From Haemonchus contortus (taxonomy: Eukaryota; Nematoda; Chromadorea; Rhabditida; Trichostrongylidae), in assembly GCA_000469685.2 (NCBI GenBank), contig LS997564.1:1836001-1900000 (forward strand): a stretch of DNA of 64,000 nucleotides. The letters are read 5' to 3'. Each line of letters begins with the position of its first letter. The stretch's first letter is position 1. A program made the position numbers and the translations under genes. Positions 11,265 to 25,109 of the stretch are shown here, piece by piece. Below the pieces are notes generated by a model. It ran no database searches. It saw only the letters and a list, made by a program, of their open reading frames with translations, and had not been told where the DNA came from.

Positions 11265-13194
11265 AGGCTCCTCAGTCATATCTACAGGCGAAAGGTCTCC
11301 TGATATACTTATTTTGAACGCTTTTACAGTACCTTTTTATATTTTTGAACAAAATCTAATATAAAATACTTCTGTATAAGAGTTCCAACCAGCAGTTAAT
11401 ATTGAAAATTCCCAAATCCAGTAATTCATGAAGAACCCAACGGCTTTTGTAAATTATTCCCTAGAGGAAGAAATTCTTGTCATCTGTACCATTTTCACAA
11501 ATGGAATACTTAGTTATTAATAAAAACCAAATCAAAATGCCATAAAGGCAGGGATTATTTCATTATAACAGAGGTCAACTGGAGTAACTTATGCAGCGCC
11601 CAATTCAATTCAAAAATAAATAGCCATTTTTTTTACAAAGAAATTTTTCAGATGCGAAACAATGTTCGATAATAGTCAGGAGAAGCCTATCCCCGTGAAT
11701 CGTCGAGGTGAATCGCAAAAATGTATTCGAAGGCTTCGATAATTCCATATCAGATCATAATATCTTCACTTCCCATGAATATTGCCGAATAATATTTTTT
11801 TGACTGTACAAATTTATAAAATGATGTAAAAATCAATACACTTGTTTTGATTTGATTGTGGACACGTATGTAATCAATCCTCTTAACACGCGGTTGTACT
11901 TCGAATGCGCTTTTTCTTTATTTGGTCAGTGTGAACTCTGATATCGTACGCTTGGTCAGTTCTTTTGCCTGGACAAATTATGCATATTTGAACGGGGCAG
12001 ATGACGTTGAACCGAAAAAGCTCCTACAAAGACATTCACTGTTCTGATGACTTTTTCTTTTTGTTTCACATCCCTGCCCTGAATTATCTGACTTTCCCCT
12101 TGTTCTCCCAACAGCTTGTGTTCGTTATTCTACCGGAAGCGGCACATCAGTCCCTTGAACACGCAGTTGTTCTAGCTGGGTACCATGTCATTTCTATCGA
12201 GATTGACAGCCGGCTTACGGAAAAATGGTAAACCTTCGATGGCGAGGCCCCGAACCCTCCTCTTTGTATGGGCATCTCGGCGTCAATCACGATATCCACA
12301 CTTTATCTGAGTGAAATCATCAAAATCATAAAGAAGGCGCTCATAAGGTCACGCCGAGGTTTCAATTCCTACTCCAAGCAAAAGAGTTCCATGTGAGAGC
12401 TGTTCTAGTTGCTGGACTATCCAGTAGTAGTCATTTCGTGTTCCATTCTGCTGAATAGCCCTACCACTAAAGCACTAGTTGACCCGGAAGTGATGGAATG
12501 TCCAGTGTCGATCCGGGAAAATGCTCAGCAACACCTGCAACCATTTAGCAGCTCCACCCTCGCTGATATTCTACATATGAGCTATACTTTTAGACACGTC
12601 CACTTGTAAACTTCACAATGGAAAAATATATTACAAAGCTCTATTCAGGAAATTATATACAAGCATAAGCGGAGTTAGTATCGTGCCAAATGGCGCCGTT
12701 ACTATATGTATGGTACCTGCATCGAATGTCGAATCGATACGGGCCTAGCCCAAGCAGCCTTTCCCTACATCGGGGTTGATAAAATCCTACCCAATTAGTA
12801 AAGAATGATAAAAGTATGAAATTATAAATGGACTGGCTCCCGCAAGCCACTGTATAGGCAGAGTTCCATTCAATTGCCAAAACGATTTTGACTCGAAAGC
12901 GAATGTTTGGCCGTTTTCCTTAGATGGGACTAACCAGCGCCAGAAACGATATGCGCTCATGGCTCAACGTCTTGAGGGTTGAGAGTTAAAGAAAGCACAG
13001 TGCCTGAGAGCAGCTCCTCGGCGATATTACAAGCCCTTTGTCGGACGATCTTTCGAAACACCACTTGGGGCATGATCGCTAGGCTTTTATCACAAAAACA
13101 TGAACTGTGTAATGTTTATGTTAGTCCTTATCGCATTTCTCACGAAATCGATTATAGCGACTCAAAAACTGTCATTGTCATTTAGTTAGACCTC
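11265..13194. other. intergenic spacer between CUB-A and CUB-B
   Basis: No exon with splice consensus was found. Open frames such as 12001-12231 and 12409-12609 have no recognisable content. The spacer holds a SINE-like copy (about 12690-12910) and should contain the end of CUB-A and the promoter of CUB-B. At 1.9 kb it is too long for typical SL2-type operon spacing. Confidence 0.5.
12690..12910 (+). repeat. dispersed tRNA-like SINE repeat, diverged copy 2
   Basis: The sequence GATAAAAGTATGAAATTATA then TGGACTGGCTCCCGCAAGCC then ACTGTATAGGC matches the central and 3' blocks of the copies at 46005 and 46870 (AAGTACTGACTTGTACATCG, GGCTGGCCACCGCAAGTC). The 5' part is unclear. Confidence 0.45.
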
Positions 13195-16100
13195 ATGAAG
13201 CCATATTCATCGCTCTGGATATTCCATTACTATTTAGTATTAGTGATTATTCCCTCATTTTTTCGAGTTAGTGCTAGCGGTGGTAAGTTTGGATTGTCTT
13301 CACAGTCACAGTTCAAACAATTTCCGCATTTTTTGACCGGTAGAGATCTTAGTGGCTTGTGAGAATCGCCTCGAAATACCTAATTCGACCTTCCAACAAA
13401 AAATATATTCGTTTTTTAAGACAATAGTTTCCAGTTAGTTCTTGTCTGCTCGGAGTATGATGCAATCGTCTAATACCCACTACAAAGGTCGGCGTTTTTT
13501 TAATCTGGGAGTGACTAGAATGGGCCCTAGAACCACTTTGCACCAACTTCTCTAACATGTTATCCTCTGCAACAAAGCCAAACTCAGATTTAATAGAAAC
13601 AGTGTCTGAGCACATGCACCGTGTCTGCGAACAGATGGGAATCCCTTAAATACACCCAAATTCCCTACATATCTAGCGAAAAACCCAAACGCGAACGACT
13701 TATGACTGATTAAAAGTTAACATTCCCCTTCAGATTGCGATTGTGGAATTCAAGTGTACGGTGAAGAGTATGAGGCCGGTGTCATCAAACAACGGGAGAG
13801 GATCCAAGGTTGCAATCGACAGCACTGCATTTTCTTGGTAATTTTCCAACACTCATTTTTTTGGGGATGAAACAGCTATGAAGAAGTGGGGTCTCTTTTT
13901 CCTTTTTCTAAGATTTTTACTCTAGAAAAATAGAAACACATTTATCAAGGGCCTCTCAGTACAATAATGAAACCCCTAGGTGAACGCAATGTATGAAATA
14001 AGATAAAGATATGAAGTATATACTTACTCAGAGGTTTTCATATAATCGTGGAAACTATTAGGTTTTTCAAAAAAACCTTTTTTGGCATAATCAATTATAT
14101 GAACATGTATATTTGAGACATTATGTGCCTCGACTAACCGATGAAGTATACACCAAAAAATCTCAACATTCTCTGTGTAATCTCAAATTCAACTGACCGC
14201 ACAGGAAAGTATTTCTTGAGCAACGTCGAAGTTGTTCTTCGATTGAAATCTTACTTCCGAACAAACTTTTCGGAAAGAAGCTTTTTTCGCATACCTGTTG
14301 GTATTTTTCGCATTATGAGCCACCCTTGCGTCTCGATCATTTATTGTGAAGATAAAATCCGTCGAAGACATTCGTTTTTCTCGATTTGCAGCGCCATCAA
14401 TGGCAGGTCGCTCTGAATCACAAAAGTCAGCCTATCTCGTAATGTTGCCGAAGTTCCGTAGAAAAAATCGGTGTGATCTTCAGCTATACATATAGTATGG
14501 ACCATTGATTATTCCGCTATAACACCATGAAAAGGGAAAGAAGGCCCTCGGGCAGCGTCCAAAACAAGAACGACTTGTTGTTTATTAATTTTGGAACATT
14601 TCTAAAACAAGACAAGAATACTTCAAGGAGAACAAAGGAATAGAAAAAATCAGCCAAAAAATGAACCGAAAAATTAAAAAAGAGAACTGAAAGATAGGAC
14701 AATAAAAAAAATATAGCAGCAGACTGATATCACATAGGACTCCTTCAGATTCGTTTTACAAGATGGATCTTCTCTTTACTTTATTCTACCATTAAAAGTG
14801 ATCAAAGCGCTCATAGAAATGAAGTAAACATTGTTCTCTAGAATTTTGAACAAGCTGTTGATTAAAGTATTTTCTGCGTAGTACTGATTCTGCTTATTTG
14901 CCTTATAGACAGATGATATATGTATACATATACATATATTTGTTCCATGTATGTACCGAATATATATTCCATAATGCTCAACATATACCGTACATGTATA
15001 CTGTATATATACTGTATTGATGTGCCTTCATGCCATTGATGACAGTCTCTTTGATAAACATAGACTGTCAACCTTGTGGCCCAGCGAAATACCAAGCATT
15101 TGATTATTGCAGATCAAACCCGGAAATAAGACGAGTCTGGCGTTGTCGGTGGAGTCGATTTCGATGAAATTCACGGATTCTGTGAAGGTTTTTCAACTGA
15201 TTATGGTGAACAACTCTGAACCCTACTCCATTCACCTCGTTGATCTGAATAGATAAGTGGCTCAATGCCAACTCATCTTGAAGATCCTTTTCATGCTTGC
15301 GTATAGGATCTTCAACGGTGGTAAACTTTTTTATTCAATTTTTCTATTTCCTTAATAGCAATATCTCGTTCCGCGTGCGAAGCCTTCCTTAGCCACATGC
15401 TTACAATTAGACGAGAGGAAAGAAGAATCATTTCTAATATAAATGTGAATTTTGCAACTCCTATTTTGATAACCGCGTTATATTACATTGCGACTAGACG
15501 AGACTTTAGGTCCAGAATTGCCTACTAACCCCCTCCAATGAAGGTATAACGCAAAAGTTTGAGTATAAATTTGTATATTTTACATATTTTCATACATTCT
15601 TACACTTACTTTTGCATTTTACTGCCCACGGCGAGTACGTATTCACTGCTGCACCAGGAGTTGGATTTGAAATACATTCCTACACATCATGGTATGGAAT
15701 ATGGTTCGGCTCATCATCATTCGCGATCAACTTCGAGCGCCTTGACCCAAGTAAGGCTTTTTGTTGCTATTCTGTCCTCATTATTTATAGATTCTGTGAC
15801 CATCTATCATAATGGTTACTACTTATTCGAAAAAACCACAATTATTCAATAAAAAAAACAGTGAAAAAATACGTCAGAGTAGAAAGAATGGCGAAAAACT
15901 AAAAAGCAGATAACTAAGTTGAACTAGTTTTTGATTTCTTGTCGACCTCTATGGAGTTTACGAAAACCTCCTTTTCAGATGTCAAAGTATGCCCACATCC
16001 ACTTCTTTTCGCTTCAACTTCTTTCCGTTCTGTACCAGCTATAGAACGACCAGGACCAGTGCGTAAGTGATCACAGGTTCCCTTGCTATACTAATTTGGC

Positions 16101-19100
16101 CACAACAATACGTTTTGAGAACGGTGTTTCGTTGATAGAAAAGCCAGAAGTGAGGTAACCCAACGTCCCCAACGTCCTCAATGGACTAGAAAAGAACGTG
16201 TGAGGGGGACTATATTGACTTCCACCCATTTTCTTCACCCCTCCAGTTATTGCTCTTTATCATACGATTGATTTTGAGAGTGAAGAGTGTGTTCTACCAC
16301 TACCAAACGAATAAGGTTTGTGGGACAGGGTCATAAACAAGAGATACTCCGCTTGACTCTATCTCAAAGAAATAACAAATATAAGTGGAAAACTGGATCG
16401 AAGCTATTGCAGGATGCCCTTTCCGTATTATTCCCTCAGTGGCTGGGCGGAAAATCTACTTAAAGTTCAACAAAATGTGGGGAACGTCATTGTTCTTGAA
16501 CGAGGAGCAGAGTAATCTGAGGTAAATGTTCCCATCAATGGCAATTTTTTTTCAGAATATAAGGAGAAAATAGTCTTGTCGGGTTAACAAGCAAAATGGG
16601 AAAGCCGACAGCGCAAAACTATCTCTACATTTTCAGGCTTATACAGACTGGGACATCAGGCTTACATTCGGCTACGGACAGCATAGATTTTGTGCTGGAA
16701 AGTCTGGGCCATCATGATCTCCCAAAATACAACATTACCTACAAAGAGCTTCTTGAGGACCGTATGTGATTATAAGATTTCAATGCTTCGTATCTACAAA
16801 GCAAAGATAATTAAATAAATAATGTTAATAATAGTAAACAACAATAATATAACGTATAATACAATGTGATTTAAGAGTAACAATATAATGTAATAGTATA
16901 ATGCAAAATATAGAATATTTCGCGTAAATTGGGCCAACTTCAGGGATGCGCCACGCATTTGAATTATGTTCAAAATTGTGATTGCATTTTGAATACATAT
17001 GCGGCTTATACTTGTGGTGACCAGCCGATCAACAATTCAGTGCTTTCATCCTCCCGGAGGAGGCTGGTACCAATTAACCGACCCTAAAGGGATACGAGAC
17101 TGGTTGGCTTAGACGGATAGTGATCCGAGATTCGAACTAGTGACCATTCATGTGAGATAGTGCGTCACTAGCCGACACTTCCATCCGTAATAAAGTATGA
17201 CGTTATACAACGTATAGAATTATGTAAATGATGTTAATAATATTGATACTGACTAGCAATATTAGAATCGCAACAAAAAAAAATTACTGGTAATGTTAAT
17301 AATGGATCATGATTAAAAGACACCAATTAAAATTGGAATAGTCTTCAACTTCTCTCTTGCTTTAACCTCGGCATAGCTGTTGTTTGTGATGATTATTATC
17401 TTGTGCCGCACGAGGTTTTATAGGCTTCATAAAATTGGAATATTATTAATAATATTCTGGTCAATACCTTAGATCTAAAGTTTATCGAAGAATCATTGGT
17501 GTTCTCTAGAATTCTCTTGTGTATCTCGAGCATTTCAGCCTGTTACTGTGACAACAAAGACATTGTTGTGGGTGAAGAACCTTTATACGTTACATCTCCC
17601 GGATTCCCCGACATCTACTGTTCCGATTTCCGTTGCAAAAGACGATTTCTTCATAATGACACGTTACGTGAAGATGCAAGCCTGACGTTTTTGGTCACTG
17701 TACATTTTCTGAGCACTGAAAAGTACGACTATATTGAGTTCTCTTCAGGTGGAGTCGTACTAGAGAGGTTTGAAGCATTTCATCTTTTTAAAAGAAGTTC
17801 CAGGATTAAAGATAACAGTGCTGTTCAGATTAAATGGAACTCATGAAAATTACCGAATAATTATAACCGATGACATCATGGAAACGGAATTTGTTACGGA
17901 CAAAACGATAGTACAGCATGGCTACAACATGACTGTTCAGTCTGTTCACATTCCTACAGGTGCCGGCTTTCTTAACTATTAAAAATCCGATGCTGACCTT
18001 TTTAACTGGGATAAGCCATTCACTCGACTTTTGTTTCAAATTTCTCAGCATTTATATCGACAAACCTATCAAGGTCAACAAAGGTTCCCTACTCCCTTCG
18101 GTAAAATAATCTGGACTCTATGAAGACCTCAAATGCTAGTAGAATAAGAGTAAAGGAGAATAGAGTTGCTTAAAATGGTGCTTAAAATCAGCGCTTTCCT
18201 TAACATGCTCAAGCCGAGCAGTTCAGTCATCCTACCAGTTTTCGGATGTCACTGCTCTGATCGCGAACCCGAACTATGGATGGTAAACCTAGATGAAATA
18301 GTAAACAATAAGCAGGCAGTCCGTCTTCAGAATGTCGCTGTCCACACAAAGGAGTGAAAAAGATGTTGTCGAAAGGGAACATCAGTATGGAAATACCAGT
18401 ACACTGCAAGGCGATCTATTGTAAATGGATCATTCCTCCTACTACTACTCCTCTGGTAACGTATGATTTTTTCAATCATTTTTTGCTTTTTCATTTTTGA
18501 CTGAACCAAATATTTGTATGGATAATCATTTTTATTTTGTCAGAAATTCGCTGCATTGTTCAATTTCACCAGCGATTACGATACGCTTACGGTAACTACA
18601 GGAGACGATATTCAACAGTATGTAAGAACGAAGTTATGCATAGCGATTATCATTTCTGGAAAGTTTTTCTGAACTAATATTCTCAAAGAAGTCGGCATAC
18701 GAAGGGGTTGGCAGAGATACACAGACGGCCTTTTTATTGGGGAATGGGTGCAGCTATTAATAAATGTGTCTACACGCTTGTCTGGCGTGTCTACTGCCTC
18801 TATAGGCAAATTCTACTATAACAAGGTTTTGCAGAAAAGATTACTCAAAAATTGCTCGTAAAATGACGTCAAAAATGTTTGAAGACAGAGTTCTCGTTAT
18901 GATGGTTTTCGTAATTCCAGCCCAGGATAATTTATGGCCCATAAGGATAGTAAGGGAGACATTGTCGGGCTTGAAAAGACCTAAAAAGACATTAGAAGAG
19001 CTCCAAAACCGGCTCAGCCTACGGGCACACTTCAATGTAGCCGTGGTACGATTGGCTTTTTTAAGGCTGCACCATTTACAATGGAGCGTTGAGACTTCGA

Positions 19101-22100
19101 CAAATAATATGTTTATGTGAGAGACACGGGCGGTTACAGACATACGATCTCGTACAGGTCCCTTCGTCGCTGCTTTCTAAAACCTTGTATTTCTTAAAAT
19201 CCGCGGATTTCACGTTTTCTTTGCCATTTTTTGCAATATTTAGCTAGATAACTTACACTAATTCATTTAACTGAATACCTCAGAATTATCGTGAACTATG
19301 CCTGGCACTGCTTTTACCTTTTCCTGGATTAGTAACAATCTTATAAGATTTCTTGGTAACTGTAGCACATTCAGATTTTACACAATTTCGGAAAAACTCA
19401 CCAAAAGGCAATGGCAGATTCCCGAAAAATCTCCCTCGACAACAATATTGTACGAACGGACAGTTCCCGATGGATATAAAACGAACTTAAAGCCAGTTTC
19501 GTTTTCAGTAAAGTGGATGCCTAAAGATGAAGGTTGAGACTCGTTGATTAAACCAATTCTCAAAGTTGAAAAAAATGATTACTTTTTTAGACTGTTCATG
19601 CATGAATGGATCAGAAAAGGAAGCCGTAGTTGGCGAATGGAGGGAGCTGACATCCCCAGTTTATCCGCTATCATATTGTAACGACATGCACTGCACTACG
19701 GTAATCAGAGCTCCAGCACGGTGAAGTCATTGATGCAACTCTACTGAAACTTAAGAATTGGGTAATATGGGTAAGGCAGAAAAGAATATAAGCAGTTTTT
19801 CTGAAATATATCAGGACTAGAGCCAAAGAGTGCGGTGTCGAAGAACCCAAACTAAGGGAGGAGAGGAAAGCTCCAGTGAATAGAAGCAACTCTGTTTACC
19901 GAGAATAAGAGGTAGCAGGCTTCATCAGGAGAAGAATGATAAGCTACTGGGAGATCATGACTTCAACTGCTTCACTCGTTCTCTCCTCCTCTACCTTTCG
20001 TGAGAGTTACATTAGAAAACGGGAACTGTACCTTCGTCTTTTCTCAATTCTGATCCCGCGATCACTCGCCGCAGATTCTACAGCTCTTGTTAGCATCCAC
20101 CACTTCCTTCTAACTACGACATCAACTGATGTAACGACGATCCCACTTGATAGACATCTACACCACCTTAAGCGCTGATCTCACATTTCTCACTGGACAG
20201 AGGCTCTTTGTATGGCCGTCCTAATTCCCTCGTTGCCGCCCGCACCGGTCACGCCCGCAGACCCACCTCAGCATCCTCTGTATGGTGGAGCGAAGTTGCC
20301 CCTCAAACTCTTGCCTACGGTCCAGCATTCGCCGCGCTAAAAGATCTTCCACTTCATATCTGTCCAACACAGCATTCTTTTTCACGTACCAGAGCACATT
20401 TGATCTTACCATTAGAAGATACCAGTTCATTACGATTGCGTAAGCTTGTAAAGAGCGTGAATAGCGCGTAAATGGCATAGCTATTTTATGAGTCCGATGC
20501 TGTACATCCTCGTGCTACACGTCCTCGTGCTATATCGCCGTATGGAAGCTGCCAAAGCTGTACTATTATTCTTAGAGATACTTTAAACTTAAGAAAAGAT
20601 TTTGCCCGTACAATTGTAATAATTTGACGCCTTGCAGGCATCGTGTAATTCTGAACATCACCGACTTCTATACAGAGCCCTACAACGATGTCTTGGAAAT
20701 ATATGACGGAAGTAATACCAGCGGTCAATACATGAAAATGTGAGTCAAAAACGATAGGGTTACCTTTTAAATGAAAACATCGGCAGCAACTTGCGATCAC
20801 CACCCTGTCCCTTGCTTCTGATAAAAGAAACATCTAACGACAAGCGGCCCGAAAGGCCCACAGGAGCGGGCATTTATCAAGAGGACCTGGTTAAAGGTCT
20901 TGATTGGAGGGCCTAGTATCTATGGCTTGCAGTCAGGTGACTACACAGTCTCCACAACGCTCTTGTCTCAGGTCTTTTATCGATGCGTCCTAGACAGATT
21001 AGGATGTGTACTTTCAGAGGAGATAGATCATACAGTGAATTAAAATTGATCCTTAGCACAATTCTATGGCCACTGCATTCTATTTCACCATGAGAACACC
21101 GAGATCCCGATCAGAATCTTCGTTCCTAATAAAATCGCGAAGTAGCAGCGCACTAGCACTATCCATTCGAACCCTCTTGTTGGTGTGAGATAGGTAATAT
21201 ATATTTTGTAAGACAACAATGGAACATTCATATAGAGTTCACAGATCAGATCGAAGATAAAGAACTAATGCTTTCGAACAATTCTCCCTTTCTCAAATGA
21301 TGAGCGATAGCAGATTCCATGAACTCCTGATAGGCCAATAGGCGGAGGAGGGGAGACGGGCGTTAGGAACGATTTTGGGTAATCGATTTGCCGCATGCGG
21401 CTGTCGCGGACCGCTCATTCGCCGTTCTTACAGCTCTAGCGTTCTTCATACGGCTCAATCGATATGCGATCATTATTTTATGCATAATTCTACTATTAGT
21501 GCTTTTGTTCTTGTACTTCTTACCTACTGCTGCATCCTGCTACATTTCTTCGCGCGCGACGCCCCTCTCACCGCGACGCGACCATTTCGTTCCTAACGCA
21601 CCACACCCGGCGGAGGAGTGAGGCATGACCAATGTCTTACTACACCATCATTTATTCTTCTCTCGTGATATCGAGCTTCTCTTGTTAGGAGAAAAATTTA
21701 AAGCTCTAAACAGCTCCAAATCTATCAGTAGCGAGTGAAATGTAGCTTTTTAGCCAGTCAGTTTTGTACTGCTATTGACAACATCACTACAAGGAAGCCA
21801 CAGGAACGAAAATTCTGTACGGACGCTCTGCTCCATCGCTGACATGGCAGCGAAACAAAATGCAATGGACGCAGAATTCCACATGCAACACATTCCCTTT
21901 CGCGGCATTACTAAATGCGTTCACAAATTCTCACCTTCTCACATACATCGTGTCGAAAAGGCACCCTAGGCAAGAACACCGAGCTGACGTGAGGGAGCTA
22001 GAGAGTTGCCATTGCACCACAAGCACACGTTCGCGCCAGAACCCAGAGTGGGTTGCTGTAAGAGCCGAGTGGCTGCTTTAATACTTCTACGTGCGTGCCT

Positions 22101-24303
22101 GCACGCACGCCGAAGTATGGAAATTCAGGTACAACTTTGCGTGCGGCGAGCGAGCGGCTACGCAACGGTGGCGCTAGAGAGGTGTTGACAACATTGGACG
22201 CCGGGCGCCACCGTCACATAGCCGCTCACACGCCGCACGCAAGATTGCACCTGCGTTTTCACCTGCGTGCCGACACGCACGTCGAAGTATGAAAGCAGCC
22301 AGTGCATGTAGTGGATTTTCGTTTCTGTTAAGAAACCCTTATTTTTACCATGGGGTGATTACGCACAAGCCCCGGCGAAACTCACGCAGAGCTAGAAGAT
22401 ATCTGAAAGAACAAAGAAAAGGCGACTCATGCAGAGTTTCGCTGTTCATGAATGAAGCTGATTTTGACTGCCAAAAAGTCACCTTCTTTTCGAACTGGAT
22501 AATTGTCCCTTTAGAAAATGAACTCTTTTTCTTGTCGGCTGTAACATTCTCACCTTAATTTCTTTAGCGAGAATTTTTCTTTATTGAAGGTTTTCTGGAA
22601 AGAGGCAGTTTCCCAATCTGATTCGAAGCACTAACGAAACACTTTCGCTGGTTTTCAAATCGGATCATGACATCTCGTACTATGGTTATCGCCTAGTTTA
22701 TTCTGCTGGTACGTTCTGCAATACCGCTCTACAATTTAATTGAACATTTATTATGAGGAACTTATAGTTGGTTAGGTTAGGTATGGAACATAATACTTGG
22801 AGTATTGCAGTTGACCCAATTAGTCCAATCCGTGAAATTCATAAATGTTGAACGCTAGCGTTATTTCTACAACATAATGTAGCCAGGACTTTTGGGAGCA
22901 GCAATAAGCTACCTATTACGTCTCCCATCCTTCAAGACGAATTTCTTGAAGTAACAACTCTCGTTTACCCGTCTCTTGAACCTTCTTCAAAGCGTAGTAA
23001 GGTACTCGTTGATCAGTTCGAGCTTGTTTGGTTGGATGGGTGAACTACTTATTTCAAACATTGACTCGCAGCACGGTACCCGACCTCTATTTTTGACGAA
23101 ACTCTATCTTTCTCAACCAGACATGCAGAATAGAGGGGTTGTGACCTTCGTACCCAAATTCTCACAGTGGCTGGCACAGAGGCGGTAATAGTTCCGCAGT
23201 AATCATCGTAATCACCCGCTGAAAACTCAAATCTCATCCCTGCGAGCTCCGACAAGGGAATTGACCCGAACAGCGAGCGCGATACGCCGTTCGGGTAAGG
23301 AACAGCACACCCGAAATGAAATGATCTCCACAAAATAATTACTAATTACAGATTTTTTCCGGTATCTAGGCTGTTCTGCCAAGTAATCGAATAACTATAG
23401 AAGTCCCTGTAGAGTCTTGGAGGGAGTTAGAATTTGTTTGGGTTTTCTCTTTAGTCATCTGATTCATTTACAGAACTCAATGAGGAACTGGAAGAGTTGA
23501 GACAGACAACTCACTTTACCGCCTTCCTATTCGTGCTGCTATCTTTGTTACTCATTACCGCCATCGTTGTTGCTATTTATAAAGGGTTCGTTTATTTGCT
23601 AATTTATTAAACATCGAAGAAATTACAGCGCAGTAACATCCTCGTTAGCTCCATCAGGTACCCTTACACCATCGTTATAAGTTATATAGTCAAAAGCCCC
23701 CTCGAGACCTCCTGTTTGGTAGTTCGTTAGAAAGGTTGAATCACATGAGTTACGCAACAAACATCTATCTATAAAAGGATTTTTGTATTTTTTCAGGTTC
23801 CCTGGACGATTTCATCGTCTACTCTATGTACATTACGTGAGCCAAACGGATACGGTGGAGTAAGTTTTAGTCGTTATAATGTTCGATTCGCAAAACTCAG
23901 AAAAACTGCGTGGGAAAAGGTCACTGTACACAATAAATGGAACTATCCCCATGGATGTTAACCTATGCCCACGAGAATCAAGAAAGCAACCTTGAGGAGA
24001 GATGACATATGAGAGACTCGGTACGATTTCTTGAAGGCTACACGTTCACACTTACGGATGCAGGGTTTAGAGCCAAAGGCTGACTCTGACTGTTCCAAAA
24101 CTAACCCCTCTACTACTACATTACCAAGTCCCACTTCTGAGTCTACGTGTTTTCTTTCCAAATTTTGGAACATTAAAGTTTTTTTTGAATGTGGTCGAAA
24201 ATTCAGTTTTCAATGAGAGCGATTTACTTTAAACTTTCTAATAGCCCGTGATGTTTTCCTCAATTTCAGCTCGACAGCCGATGATAACATACTCATAGAA
24301 TGA
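13195..24303 (+). CDS. CUB-B: CUB-repeat type I membrane protein, tandem paralogue of CUB-A
   Basis: Model exons: 13195-13282, 13734-13837, 15113-15252, about 15620-15750, 15979-16062, 16413-16521, 16637-16761, 17539-17748, 17795-17959, 18331-18455, 18544-18617, 19375-19532, 19591-19720, 20638-20739, 22590-22708, 23474-23585, 23797-23859, 24270-24303. Twelve of these have exactly the same length as their CUB-A partner. The signal peptide starts MKPYSSLWIFHYYLVLVI. Paired motifs include RCKRRFLHNDTLRED, KFAALFNFTS, YPLSYCND, NITDFYTEPYNDVLEIYDG and FKSDHDISYYGYRL. The membrane helix is in 23474-23585 (TAFLFVLLSLLLITAIVVAI) and the tail ends DDNILIE. One weak spot: the exon ending at 15252 is followed by AT instead of GT, and the start of the next exon lacks a phase-matched AG. 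CUB-B is therefore either spliced differently there, damaged, or affected by a base error. Otherwise it is intact and about 690 residues long. Confidence 0.75.
16935..17185 (-). repeat. dispersed tRNA-like SINE repeat, copy 3
   Basis: The minus strand gives GGCTAGTGACGCACTATCTC, then a clear B-box-like AGTTCGAATCTC, then GGGTCGGTTAATTGGTACC, GGGAGGATGAAAGCACTG, ATCGGCTGGTCACCACAAG and a final GTGGCGCATCCCTGAAG. It matches the 46005 copy block by block. It sits in the CUB-B intron between the exons at 16761 and 17539. Confidence 0.65.
20208..20480. other. GC-richer unidentified block in CUB-B intron
   Basis: The 0.9-kb intron between 19720 and 20638 holds a block whose base composition differs from its surroundings and that is open on both strands. 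The minus-strand reading contains RYEVEDLLARRMLDRRQEF and is helical and charged, but I do not recognise it. It may be a transposon remnant. Confidence 0.25.
21362..21599. repeat. candidate short inverted-end repeat
   Basis: GCGTTAGGAACGA near 21362-21374 is matched in inverse by TCGTTCCTAACGC near 21587-21599, with a GC-richer interior. It lies in the long CUB-B intron between 20739 and 22590. No transposase and no target duplication were seen. Confidence 0.35.
22071..22300. mobile_element. 230-bp GC-rich foldback element
   Basis: The left end GGCTGCTTTAATACTTCTAC and right end GAAGTATGAAAGCAGCC are inverse partners. Pairing continues inward through TTGCGTGCGGCG, GAGCGGCTA and ACGGTGGCGC, giving arms of about 105 bp around a small centre. 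There is no coding potential. It resembles a nonautonomous foldback/MITE insertion in the CUB-B intron before exon 22590. The flanks show at most a 3-base AGT repeat. Confidence 0.7.
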
Positions 24304-25109
24304 ACACCAATTCGTAGCCTCAGGTATTTAAAATTTGCAAAAAAAATTATAAGGTTGTAAATAATAGTAAATAAAAATGTAATGCAATCAAAGATGATCA
24401 ATGTAGAATGACAAAATGACATGTCACACGTATACTTTAAGATTGTGGACCCCGAATTAGATAACTAGCAACCGACCTTTGAAAGGAGAAAGCATTGCTG
24501 GGAAATCGCTAGTTTACTTCAACAGCTTTTTATAAACTAGACATGAGTTGACAATAGCAGAATGACAGCTTACCTCTGTCCAATTTTATACGTTTTCCAC
24601 CTTTTTGATACTGTCCCTTGGTCTTTGTATAAGAACACACACACATTTGGGCACCTTCGGAAGTATAAATGAAATTAGAAACAAGAAAGCCGATGTGTAA
24701 GCTACCACGAACTACTCCAGCAAGTAGAACTTTCAATCCCTTGAACCGATTTCTCAGTAAGTCATTACGGTACATTATCTAAGAATTTATCACGTAAAAA
24801 AATAACAAAACACAAATTCGAAAATTCACTTAAGATTCAGATCAATCTACTACAAAGTGTTCTCGTAAAACATTAACCTCGTTGAAAATGCAAATGCAAG
24901 AACGAGTAAACTTTACTGATCTACTGAAGTCAGTACTGTAGTGTGTACATTTAATACACTCAAAGTGTGATGTTACTCAATCATTACTCATTAAAAAGCA
25001 GTGGCCTTGACAATGTTTGAATCAAGGTTTACCAGTAGATGAGATTGGCGCTCGTTAGAAGGCTGTAGTTGAACCAGGCCTGGCGGTTTCCATTTAATCT
25101 CATACTTAC

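Noticed and set aside
12001..12231. Open frame in the CUB-A/CUB-B spacer
   Set aside because: No family motif, no splice context, no partner in the other copy.
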